Positions 25,972 through 32,486 of a stretch of DNA of 64,000 bases are shown here, piece after piece. The notes under the pieces are model-generated. The model saw only the letters and a program-made list of their open reading frames with translations, had not been told where the DNA came from and ran no database searches. The stretch is from positions 62,001-126,000 of IMG/VR virus record IMGVR_UViG_3300032287_002972, one strand, 5' to 3'. Position numbers and translations under genes: made by a program. The stretch is from a virus. Position 1 is the first letter of the stretch. The number at the start of each line of letters is the position of its first letter.

Positions 25972-26823
25972 TTAACTTAATAATTTCTCCACGGTGTTCA
26001 CCAATTCAGGATTACTTCCGTCTTGTTTTGCTTCATGATATTTTTGGGAAATGAATAGTTCAATATTTGGAACAAGAAGGTCATTAAGTTTTTCTTGTGG
26101 TATCAACATTATTTCTCTCCCATCATCAAAAATAACACCATCAAAACCTGAATGTAAAATTAGGTTATTAAAAGAATCCTCCAAACCAAAAACAGAGTTA
26201 AGTTTATTTAAGTTATTAGTTTCAATAACTCTTAATTCTAATTGTTCCATAAATCTATCAAATCCTAATTTAGGTTCTTCTTTTAATGATTTTTTTAATG
26301 TGTTAACAATATAATCGGTATTTTTATCAAAAACGGAATATCTTTCTTTTAGGTTATTTATTTCATTTGTAATTTCATCATATTCGTTATTGTTACGTAC
26401 ATTAATCAACAAATCCTCTAGTTTATGGATTCTTGAACTTATTTCAGATGGTAATTCTAACATGTAAATTACTTGATTAATGCTCATATTTCCATTTAAT
26501 AAGTCTAAAGAATTTGCGTTCAAATATGTTGACTTTTGTCCGTAATCATAATTTTTAAATGAACTACTAAAATAATATCCTTTACCATATCTTCCTCTCA
26601 TTGAACCTTTTATTTTAGATGAGTCAAAATTGGAAATGACTTGGTCTCCGTTATGTGCAATTAGATTAGTTAAATTTCTTAATGTTACCTCAGTTTGTAT
26701 ATCTTTTAATTTCGGTTTTAATGATTCAGATGTGGATTCTACTGATTCTAAAGATGGGTTAGTTGTTGATTCATTTAATCCCATTATATTTTTAATCCGT
26801 GATATTTGTTCGTTTAGTTCCAT
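25972..26823 (-). CDS. ADP-ribosyltransferase-like protein with RIKNIM peptide
   Basis: 283 residues from the ATG at 26821-26823, chosen so that MELNEQISRIKNIMGLNE is N-terminal as in the next gene. The body has NLIAHNGDQVISNFDSSKIK and GRYGKGYYFSSSFKNYDYG, then a helical insert, and finally GFDGVIFDDGREIMLIPQ. The late YDGVI..GxE strand carries the Glu expected of ARTs found in phage MuF-type and toxin proteins. Probable substrate: a host protein or RNA, unknown. An earlier in-frame ATG would overlap the upstream gene. Confidence 0.7.
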   Translation of the reverse strand: MELNEQISRIKNIMGLNESTTNPSLESVESTSESLKPKLKDIQTEVTLRNLTNLIAHNGDQVISNFDSSKIKGSMRGRYGKGYYFSSSFKNYDYGQKSTYLNANSLDLLNGNMSINQVIYMLELPSEISSRIHKLEDLLINVRNNNEYDEITNEINNLKERYSVFDKNTDYIVNTLKKSLKEEPKLGFDRFMEQLELRVIETNNLNKLNSVFGLEDSFNNLILHSGFDGVIFDDGREIMLIPQEKLNDLLVPNIELFISQKYHEAKQDGSNPELVNTVEKLLS

Positions 26824-26825
26824 GA

Positions 26826-27581
26826 TTAACAATTTATATTAATATCGAGATTATTTAATCTACTTATCATTTCGTTGGTTTTCTTTTCTGTATCTTTTGA
26901 TAATATACCACCAACTTTATTTGTAATAAAAACTTCCGAGATTTTAATTACGTTTTTTAATGGTATTGGTTCAAAAACTCTAATATACTCATCTTGTAAC
27001 ATATACAAATCCAAGTCTTTTGGTGATATTGCTAATATAACACCTTCACTACTGTTCGGAAGATAATTTCTTGCGGTACTTGGAGTTTGTCCCAAATTGA
27101 TACCTTCAGTTTCCAAGATAGCACCCCTCATATCGCTGTCTATAAAACCTTGTTTTTTTATTCTTTCCCAATCTTTTAACGAAACACCTCTAAATAATAT
27201 TTTATCACCAATTGCTCGATAAATTGGAATTTTACTATCTTTGTCCCATGATCCTGTTGTTGGCAATTCACCAACCTTTTCTCCCATTTTGTATGTGTAG
27301 GAATCACTATAATTTAAATCTTTTAAAAAAATGGTCATTTGGTTTTTGACATCATCCTTATCTGATAAAAAATAACCGTCCTCAAAATACCCACGAATTC
27401 TACGTTGTTCTTGTTTAAGTTCATACCATTTATCATCATAATTTTCATTATCATAATCACTAATCACCTTTTCCAATGTCTGTTGAATACATTTTAATTT
27501 ATTATCTATATTATTTGATGAGACTTGTTCATTTAACCCCATTATATTTTTAATCCGTGATATTTGTTCGTTTAGTTCCAT
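26826..27581 (-). CDS. ADP-ribosyltransferase-like protein with RIKNIM peptide, paralogous N terminus
   Basis: 251 residues from the ATG at 27579-27581; the longer frame upstream overlaps the transglutaminase-like gene and looks non-coding. The N terminus MELNEQISRIKNIMGLNEQ is almost identical, also in DNA, to the preceding ART-like gene, while the bodies differ. Motifs: DKILFRGVSLKDWERIKKQG, LGQTPSTARNYL, GVILAISPKDLDLY and IRVFEPIPLKNVIKI. The FRG...S/T...E order fits RSE-class ARTs. Confidence 0.65.
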   Translation of the reverse strand: MELNEQISRIKNIMGLNEQVSSNNIDNKLKCIQQTLEKVISDYDNENYDDKWYELKQEQRRIRGYFEDGYFLSDKDDVKNQMTIFLKDLNYSDSYTYKMGEKVGELPTTGSWDKDSKIPIYRAIGDKILFRGVSLKDWERIKKQGFIDSDMRGAILETEGINLGQTPSTARNYLPNSSEGVILAISPKDLDLYMLQDEYIRVFEPIPLKNVIKISEVFITNKVGGILSKDTEKKTNEMISRLNNLDININC

Positions 27582-27594
27582 AATTAATATATTT

Positions 27595-28083
27595 TTAAAA
27601 ATCCCCAATATAGTCGTAATATTCATTAGGGTCTGATGATAACTTATTAATAACAACATATCTTTCATCAAATTCAACATCAGGTATTTTTTTCCAACAA
27701 TATCCACCTCCTGTTTCATAAAGATAAGGTGGTATATCAACATTATATACACCATCTTCTGTTCTTGCCACGACATATACATGTTGTTCTCCAGATACTT
27801 GAGATACTGTTGAACATTCTATTCCATTATTTGATAAGACATCAGCCATTGCATCTGCAATGTCTTGACAAATACCACCTTCACCTAACATATCACAATA
27901 ACCATTTTCGTCTTGTTCCCAATCATCATAAACTTTTTGTGAGGAAAGGGCAAGTTTTGATTTTAAACTAAACAAAATATCTGTGTCTGTTTGTTCATTT
28001 AATGATTTTTTATAACCATGTTTTTTGTGTAATTCGAGAATTTCTCTCTTTTCAGATTCTGTTAAGACAAAGTTCTTATACAT
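27595..28083 (-). CDS. Transglutaminase-like cysteine protease/transferase with ESEK peptide
   Basis: 162 residues. N-terminal peptide MYKNFVLTESEKREILELHK, then a SLNEQ site near residue 30 that could be a prohead-protease cleavage point. The catalytic triad order of the transglutaminase-like superfamily is visible: Cys 72 in GGICQDIADAMADVL, His 101 in GEQHVYVVA, Asp 116 in VYNVDIPP. The fold includes proteases, amidases and crosslinking enzymes. It neighbours two ART-like genes on one strand, supporting a shared effector role. Confidence 0.75.
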   Translation of the reverse strand: MYKNFVLTESEKREILELHKKHGYKKSLNEQTDTDILFSLKSKLALSSQKVYDDWEQDENGYCDMLGEGGICQDIADAMADVLSNNGIECSTVSQVSGEQHVYVVARTEDGVYNVDIPPYLYETGGGYCWKKIPDVEFDERYVVINKLSSDPNEYYDYIGDF

Positions 28084-28127
28084 GTATTTTTTTTTTTAAT
28101 ATTTATAATAAAAAAACTGGAAAATTT

Positions 28128-28946
28128 TTATTTATTAAGTCCTTTTGTATTAATATTTATATTTGCAATTTTTGAAATATCTAAATAAACTTTATTATCT
28201 TTAAGAATTGAAAATGTGGCGAATAATGCGGGTATGTCTGAAAATTTTACATTATTTATTCTTAAGACAGAATAAAATGACCATAAATCTGATAGTACAC
28301 CTTTTTCTCCTTCCGGTTTTTGAAAAACCAAAAAATTATTTACTTTTCCTATTCTATAATCACCAAATGTCATTTTTTTTGTCTTTATTGCGTTAATAAA
28401 TTTACTCATAACCATTTGAGGATTATCCACAGGACCAATACCTAAAGTACTTCTTAAATTTTGAATTCTTGCTAACGTTTCTCGTTCGTTAGCGACATAC
28501 GAATCTTGTCCATTTTGAGGTGATGTAAGTGGTGTTGTATTTGTTGTTATTGAATCTTCACCAAGTTTAGTCATTATATTATCTATTAAGTGACCCATTT
28601 CATGTAGAATAGTGTTATACGCCTTAACATTTCCTGTAAATTTCCATGAATTTAAATTTATTAAAAATGGTGAATTAAAATTTACCCAACCATTACTATT
28701 CTGATTAGGACTATCATTTTTATTCCATAATTTAAGTTTAAATCTGGGTATTAAACTTAAAATCTTTTTTATATTATCTTTATTTTTAAATTTCATTATA
28801 GTATCTCTATTACTGTAATGTTTGATGAAATGATTTTTAACGTTTTGTAAATCACCATCATAATTCGTATTATTATTCTGTTCATTAATAATACGACTGA
28901 TTATTTTTTTTAATTGTGATTCGGTTATTTCTATAATCTTACTCAT
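28128..28946 (-). CDS. HExxH metallopeptidase-like protein with ITESQ peptide
   Basis: 272 residues. The N terminus SKIIEITESQLKKIISRIINEQ is a full copy of the shared peptide ending in INEQ. HEMGH at residues 115-119 (YNTILHEMGHLIDNIM) is a zinc metallopeptidase motif, with Glu/Arg-rich helix NERETLARIQNLR downstream as a possible third-ligand region. The C terminus is beta/alpha mixed. As the first gene of the minus-strand block it starts next to the G-rich junction. Likely a packaged protease. Confidence 0.7.
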   Translation of the reverse strand: MSKIIEITESQLKKIISRIINEQNNNTNYDGDLQNVKNHFIKHYSNRDTIMKFKNKDNIKKILSLIPRFKLKLWNKNDSPNQNSNGWVNFNSPFLINLNSWKFTGNVKAYNTILHEMGHLIDNIMTKLGEDSITTNTTPLTSPQNGQDSYVANERETLARIQNLRSTLGIGPVDNPQMVMSKFINAIKTKKMTFGDYRIGKVNNFLVFQKPEGEKGVLSDLWSFYSVLRINNVKFSDIPALFATFSILKDNKVYLDISKIANININTKGLNK

Positions 28947-29284
28947 TTTAATATTTCTATATAAATAGAAAAAAAACTGGAAAATTTTTTTTCACATTTA
29001 CCCATAAAAAGTCGACTTTTAGGATTTTTTCCGGAAAAATTTCTGTTACGGCATTGTCCCCCCTCTGGACACATATAAAAAACCCTTATATAAGGGGGGG
29101 TACGGGAGGGGGGTATGGATAGGGGGGTATGGGGGGAATGGTCATAGAGGGGGTACACTTTGAATCTAAGATAGGTTTGGGTCATTTGTAAGGGTAAACC
29201 CTACATACGGGGGTACGTTCGTCACAATCAATTTATGTACGTTTTAAAGGGGTAAAAATTATTTTAAAAATAAATATAAAAAAG
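28947..29284. other. Divergent intergenic region, G-rich, no convincing gene
   Basis: About 340 bases between divergent gene blocks. It holds CTGGAAAATTTTT repeats near 28135 and 28977, an unusual C-run then long G-runs (29094-29153) in a very AT-rich genome, and a TACGTTCG-containing stretch before the first host-type promoter. A frame on the minus strand exists but its Pro/Tyr/Arg-rich product looks like an artefact of the G-runs. Possible origin, packaging or control region. Confidence 0.55.
29094..29136 (+). other. Potential G-quadruplex-forming G-runs
   Basis: Four or more runs of six to seven G (29094-29100, 29108-29113, 29122-29127, 29131-29136) separated by 3-8 bases, with another G5 at 29149. 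It fits the intramolecular quadruplex pattern G3+N1-8 repeated four times. Such a cluster is highly unexpected in a genome this AT-rich. Confidence 0.7.
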
Positions 29285-29316
29285 TTTGGATTATACAAAA
29301 CTAAATATTATCTTTG
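29285..29316 (+). promoter_or_regulatory. Host-type early promoter
   Basis: TTTG 29285-29288, 20-base spacer, TATCTTTG 29309-29316; drives the first gene of the early block. The following TTCACCACTAAAGATTTTTTA leader recurs before the next gene. Confidence 0.75.
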
Positions 29317-29357
29317 TCAAGTCGTTATGACATTCACCACTAAAGATTTTTTAACAC

Positions 29358-29612
29358 ATGGAAACAACAATCAATTTTTCTTTCATCGTGACAAGAGACA
29401 CGGTTGAAAATTTCAGAGGTACATTACCTTCAAAATTTTCGACACCACAGGAATTGTGGAAACACATTAAGTACCATTCTGAAAACATTGAATCCTTTGA
29501 GTTAGAAAGGTTCGAATTTGACGTTGACTATAACGGTTGGACAAACAAACTAACCATTGACCAAATTGTCAACGACCCTTTAGAAGATGAGTTTGATATT
29601 GAGTTTGAGTAA
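29358..29612 (+). CDS. Hypothetical early protein
   Basis: 84 residues, unrecognised, acidic C terminus (NDPLEDEFDIEFE). ATG at 29358 follows a 40-base leader from the promoter at 29285-29316 and is preferred to a short upstream ATG that would end within a few codons. First gene of the rightward block. It ends at a strong terminator (29623-29656). Confidence 0.65.
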   Translation: METTINFSFIVTRDTVENFRGTLPSKFSTPQELWKHIKYHSENIESFELERFEFDVDYNGWTNKLTIDQIVNDPLEDEFDIEFE

Positions 29613-29622
29613 CCAAACTAAG

Positions 29623-29656
29623 AATAACCCTACCAATTAGGTGGGGTTATTTTTTT
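29623..29656 (+). terminator. Intrinsic terminator
   Basis: AATAACCCTACC, AATT loop, GGTGGGGTTATT with a T7 run; directly after the 84-residue gene. Confidence 0.75.
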
Positions 29657-29680
29657 GTCATGTATGTAAACCCTACCAAT

Positions 29681-29750
29681 TAGGTAGGATTAATAAGTTC
29701 TACTGAATAGGTAGGATTAATATGTTCTACTGAATAGGTAGGATTAATTT
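29681..29750 (+). repeat. Tandem 27-bp repeat (TAGGTAGGATTAATA...)
   Basis: About 2.6 copies of a 27-base unit beginning TAGGTAGGATTAATA and containing GTTCTACTGAA, between a terminator and the first TTAGTGGGGCAA hairpin. The unit resembles part of the local terminator stems (CCTACTGAATAAGTAGG), so it may derive from terminator slippage. Confidence 0.7.
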
Positions 29751-29761
29751 AGGGGAAAATG

Positions 29762-29817
29762 AAATTAGTGGGGCAACGACCTCACCATTCCATGGGGTAC
29801 TTGCCCCACTAAATTTT
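29762..29817. repeat. TTAGTGGGGCAA hairpin 1, inverted class-a loop
   Basis: Perfect arms TTAGTGGGGCAA/TTGCCCCACTAA. The loop is the reverse complement of the class-a loop in the next four class-a copies. It lies between a terminator and the promoter at 29864. Confidence 0.85.
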
Positions 29818-29863
29818 CCGTGGATACGGGGTAAAAATTATTTTAAAAATAAATATAAAAAAG

Positions 29864-29895
29864 TTTGGATTATACAAAACTAAATATTATCTTTG
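29864..29895 (+). promoter_or_regulatory. Host-type early promoter
   Basis: TTTG 29864-29867, 20 bases, TATCTTTG 29888-29895. Its sequence and leader are nearly identical to the promoter at 29285-29316, indicating duplication. Confidence 0.75.
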
Positions 29896-29935
29896 TCAAG
29901 TCGTTATGACGTTCACCACTAAAGATTTTTTACTT

Positions 29936-30163
29936 ATGAGTTTATTATTGACCGAGTACCTTACGGTACAAAATGTTCTGAATGAGAAATTTGAGAACCT
30001 ACTCGAAGAGTTCACCACAAACGAATTTGTCACCGAAGTTGGGGACAAAATCTTTGAGGAAACGGGAAAGACGTTTGACGACGAAGAAGTCAAAGAGATG
30101 ATTGGGGAAACGTTGTTTTCTCATCTACTTTTAAATGTATCCTTATTGATTAATAACCAATAA
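29936..30163 (+). CDS. Hypothetical early protein, paralogue of the gene at 37209-37418
   Basis: 75 residues from the ATG at 29936; an in-frame ATG 30 bases upstream falls within the conserved leader and only about 10 bases from the expected transcript start, so it is less likely. Helical and acidic, with EEFTTNEFVTEVGDKIFEET matching EDLSTNEFVEEIGDEIFEKT in the later paralogue. Function unknown. Confidence 0.65.
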   Translation: MSLLLTEYLTVQNVLNEKFENLLEEFTTNEFVTEVGDKIFEETGKTFDDEEVKEMIGETLFSHLLLNVSLLINNQ

Positions 30164-30172
30164 GGATACCTT

Positions 30173-30207
30173 AAAAATACCCTACTGAATAAGTAGGGTA
30201 TTTTTTT
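30173..30207 (+). terminator. Intrinsic terminator
   Basis: AAAAATACCCTACT, GAAT loop, AAGTAGGGTATTTTTTT. Confidence 0.78.
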
Positions 30208-30258
30208 GTCATGTATGTAAATCCTATCAAGTAGGTAGGATTAATTTGGGGGAAAATA

Positions 30259-30313
30259 AAATTAGTGGGGCAAGTACCCTATGGAATGGTGAGGTCGTTG
30301 CCCCACTAAATTT
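30259..30313. repeat. TTAGTGGGGCAA hairpin 2, class-a loop
   Basis: Arms as consensus; loop GTACCCTATGGAATGGTGAG then GTCG defines class a. Confidence 0.85.
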
Positions 30314-30361
30314 TCCGTGGATACAGGGGTAAAAATTATTTTAAAAAAAGTATAAAATAAA

Positions 30362-30393
30362 TTTGTTTATATCAAACTAATTTTGTATTTTTA
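30362..30393 (+). promoter_or_regulatory. Host-type early promoter, TTTA variant
   Basis: TTTG 30362-30365, 20 bases, TATTTTTA 30386-30393 followed by CGTTATAATTATTT. The same TTTGTA..TTTACGT variant recurs at 33492 and 37142. Confidence 0.65.
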
Positions 30394-30428
30394 CGTTATA
30401 ATTATTTCACCACTTAAAATTTATTACC

Positions 30429-30722
30429 ATGAATAAGGTAGATTGGGACTTGACAGATAGTCTAAACTCGTTGTTACAATTGGAAAAAATACCTTTTAAT
30501 GAGGTGTTTCCTTTTTGGGATAAAAACATTGATAAGGTAAAAAATACCTTTTATCCTGAAAGAAATACTACTCATATCAACGAACATGAGTGGTATGAGA
30601 ATAGGTTGTTTGTGTGGTATAATAACAATGTACGGTATGTATCAAGATATATATGTACACAAGACCCTGACGACGGTCTTATATGTGATATAGGTGAGGG
30701 TGTAATGTTATATCCCGAATAA
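30429..30722 (+). CDS. Hypothetical early protein
   Basis: 97 residues, acidic, Trp/Tyr-rich (HINEHEWYENRLFVWYNNN), single domain of unknown type. Start supported by the recurrent ATTACCATG leader. A CCCCGAA...TTCGGGG terminator follows. Confidence 0.65.
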   Translation: MNKVDWDLTDSLNSLLQLEKIPFNEVFPFWDKNIDKVKNTFYPERNTTHINEHEWYENRLFVWYNNNVRYVSRYICTQDPDDGLICDIGEGVMLYPE

Positions 30723-30727
30723 TCAAA

Positions 30728-30758
30728 AGACCCCGAATGAAAGTTCGGGGTTCTTTAT
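30728..30758 (+). terminator. Intrinsic terminator, CCCCGAA type
   Basis: GACCCCGAA TGAAAG TTCGGGGTTCTTT; one of at least eight terminators in the block with this near-identical stem. Confidence 0.75.
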
Positions 30759-30769
30759 TGGGAAAATTG

Positions 30770-30824
30770 GAATTAGTGGGGCAAGTACCCTATGGAATGG
30801 TGAGGTCGTTGCCCCACTAAATTT
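30770..30824. repeat. TTAGTGGGGCAA hairpin 3, class-a loop
   Basis: Perfect arms; loop identical to hairpin 2, but the right flank is the CCACGGTGACGTG type, also seen with other loop classes at 32383 and 33448. Confidence 0.85.
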
Positions 30825-30874
30825 TCCGTCCACGGTGACGTGAAAAATTATTTTAAAAAAAAAGATAAAATAAA

Positions 30875-30906
30875 TTTGGTTATATCAGAATATAGTTTTA
30901 TCTTTG
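30875..30906 (+). promoter_or_regulatory. Host-type early promoter
   Basis: TTTG 30875-30878, 20 bases, TATCTTTG 30899-30906. Confidence 0.75.
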
Positions 30907-30936
30907 GGTATTGTTAAAATTAAAAAAAAATCAGTC

Positions 30937-31158
30937 ATGAGAATCAAGGAAAAAATTTCAGAAATCTTAGTTGTATGTTTTTGTTTATTTACCCTTACAG
31001 TAGGGTTGAATATCATTATTGAAAACACATTACCTTTAGGGGTAATTATTTTCAGTTTTATGGTATCAATTTTAACCCTATTACTTAGTGTAGTATTAAT
31101 AGGGTCATGGGTAAAGGAATATAGAGAAGAAAAGAAAAGAAGAAATAGGTCTTTTTAA
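30937..31158 (+). CDS. Small two-helix membrane protein
   Basis: 73 residues from the ATG at 30937, chosen over an upstream TTG that overlaps the promoter -7 box. Two membrane segments (ISEILVVCFCLFTLTVGLNI and GVIIFSFMVSILTLLLSVVL) and a basic cytoplasmic tail. Early phage membrane proteins of this size often alter the host envelope or block superinfection; no specific evidence here. Confidence 0.7.
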   Translation: MRIKEKISEILVVCFCLFTLTVGLNIIIENTLPLGVIIFSFMVSILTLLLSVVLIGSWVKEYREEKKRRNRSF

Positions 31159-31185
31159 ACCTAAGACATAGTGGTATGTTTTTGT

Positions 31186-31219
31186 GTCCCCGACTATTAT
31201 AGTTGGGGATTTTTTTTGT
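31186..31219 (+). terminator. Intrinsic terminator
   Basis: TCCCCGACTA, TTA loop, TAGTTGGGGATTTTTTTT. Confidence 0.72.
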
Positions 31220-31257
31220 CTGTACTTTTGGTTGACGAGAAGACAATAGTTAAATAA

Positions 31258-31310
31258 AATTAGTGGGGCAAGTACCCTATGGAATGGTGAGGTCGTTGCC
31301 CCACTAATTT
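31258..31310. repeat. TTAGTGGGGCAA hairpin 4, class-a loop
   Basis: Perfect arms, class-a loop, upstream of the promoter at 31359. Confidence 0.85.
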
Positions 31311-31358
31311 TTCCGTGGACGGTGGTGTAATTTTATTTTTAAAATAATATAAAATAAA

Positions 31359-31390
31359 TTTGGTTATATCAAATATTATTATTAGATTTA
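31359..31390 (+). promoter_or_regulatory. Host-type early promoter, variant -7
   Basis: TTTG 31359-31362, 20 bases, TAGATTTA 31383-31390. Confidence 0.6.
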
Positions 31391-31420
31391 TACTTTAGTT
31401 AATTACAAAAACAAACAACG

Positions 31421-31741
31421 ATGGAAATTACACAAAAAAAGAAATGGAAACAAACTATTGGAATTAAGGGTTATTATAGACCTATCAATTCCATTGGGGG
31501 TATTAAGTTTACTTACACTGATGAGAAAATTCCCACAAAGAAAATGAGGTCTGAATTAAAGAGATTTAAAAAGATTTTAAGACAACATGAAATTTCTTTT
31601 AGAACGGTTTTCTCTGAAAGTAGTTCACCAAATGTAGGTTACTTTTTTATTGTAGTTAGTCCCGAAAACTTAGAGAAAGGTAGTTACCTTTCTTATCTTT
31701 ATGGTAGAGAGAAAGACGTTCGTTTTTTCTTTAGTTATTAA
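31421..31741 (+). CDS. Hypothetical early protein, basic
   Basis: 106 residues, Lys/Arg-rich N-terminal half (TQKKKWKQTIGIKGYYR, KKMRSELKRFKKILRQHE) with a strand-rich end (GYFFIVVSPENLEK). Basic character would suit nucleic acid binding. No family recognised. Followed by a CCCCGAA-type terminator. Confidence 0.65.
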   Translation: MEITQKKKWKQTIGIKGYYRPINSIGGIKFTYTDEKIPTKKMRSELKRFKKILRQHEISFRTVFSESSSPNVGYFFIVVSPENLEKGSYLSYLYGREKDVRFFFSY

Positions 31742-31746
31742 TGAAA

Positions 31747-31775
31747 GACCCCGAATGAAAGTTCGGGGTTCCTTA
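31747..31775 (+). terminator. Intrinsic terminator, CCCCGAA type
   Basis: GACCCCGAATGAAAGTTCGG and GGTT tail; short T-run. Confidence 0.65.
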
Positions 31776-31788
31776 TTGGGTAATACAA

Positions 31789-31848
31789 AATTAGTGGGGC
31801 AACCGTATGACAGTATGGGGGTAGGTATGACACTTGCCCCACTAATTC
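31789..31848. repeat. TTAGTGGGGCAA hairpin 5, class-c loop
   Basis: Perfect arms with a loop beginning CCGTATGACAGTATGGGG and ending GGTATGACAC; right flank of the GAGTTTGTTCAGG type. Confidence 0.82.
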
Positions 31849-31897
31849 GAGTTTGTTCAGGAGGTAAAAAAATTTTTTTAAAATAATATAAGATAAA

Positions 31898-31929
31898 TTT
31901 GGTTATATCGGAAAATAGATTTATCTTTG
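31898..31929 (+). promoter_or_regulatory. Host-type early promoter
   Basis: TTTG 31898-31901, 20 bases, TATCTTTG 31922-31929. Confidence 0.75.
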
Positions 31930-31958
31930 GGTATTGTTAATTTTTAAAACTTATTACC

Positions 31959-32249
31959 ATGATTAAATTTAAAAATATTAAGGAATGTAAAGATTATTTA
32001 CGTTCAAATGGATTAAGAAAAGGAATGTTTTTTGTTGAATCTGAAGGATTCGATTCTTTCTACACACTTGAAAAAACAAAAAATTCAAGAGTTCATTCTC
32101 TTACAGGTGAGATAACGAGGTTTAAAATTAATGTTGATTCTAATAAAATAAGATTAGTTCATTCAAAAAAGAACACGTTTTCTAAATCAGATAAGTTGAG
32201 TATGTTTAAAATACCTTCATTAAAGGAAAAGATACAACAACGTCATTAA
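31959..32249 (+). CDS. Hypothetical early protein, paralogue of the gene at 34632-34841
   Basis: 96 residues. FKNIKECKDYLRSNGLRKGM, then FFVESEGFDSFYTLEKT matches the start of the later paralogue residue by residue; the C terminus is basic and differs. ATTACCATG leader. Function unknown. Confidence 0.65.
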   Translation: MIKFKNIKECKDYLRSNGLRKGMFFVESEGFDSFYTLEKTKNSRVHSLTGEITRFKINVDSNKIRLVHSKKNTFSKSDKLSMFKIPSLKEKIQQRH

Positions 32250-32257
32250 CAAAACAA

Positions 32258-32287
32258 CCCTGAACGAAAGTTCGGGGTTTTCTTTTG
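32258..32287 (+). terminator. Intrinsic terminator, CCCGAA type
   Basis: ACCCTGAACGAAAGTTCGGG then GTTTTCTTTT. Confidence 0.68.
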
Positions 32288-32297
32288 GGTAATACAA

Positions 32298-32377
32298 AAT
32301 TAGTGGGGCAACCGTATGACAGTATGGGGATAGGTATGACAATATGGGGATAGGTATGACACTTGCCCCACTAATTT
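32298..32377. repeat. TTAGTGGGGCAA hairpin 6, class-c loop with internal duplication
   Basis: The loop carries a 20-base tandem duplication (AGTATGGGGATAGGTATGAC, second copy with one change), making it the longest simple loop of the set. Flank is the CCACGGTGACGTG type. Confidence 0.82.
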
Positions 32378-32427
32378 TTCCGTCCACGGTGACGTGAAAA
32401 ATTATTTTTAAAATAATATATAATTTT

Positions 32428-32458
32428 TTTGTTTATATTAAAACTTATATTATCTTTG
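32428..32458 (+). promoter_or_regulatory. Host-type early promoter
   Basis: TTTG 32428-32431, 19 bases, TATCTTTG 32451-32458. Confidence 0.75.
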
Positions 32459-32486
32459 TGAATCATTCACATTAAAACAAATAATA

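Noticed and set aside
27582-27782. Longer start for the ART-like gene at 26826
   Set aside because: The extra residues are read through the neighbouring transglutaminase-like gene in another frame and have low-quality composition; the docking peptide gives a better start at 27581.
28943-29185. Minus-strand frame of 80 codons in the junction
   Set aside because: Product is a Pro/Tyr/Arg-rich translation of G-runs, no leader or promoter, overlaps a quadruplex pattern.
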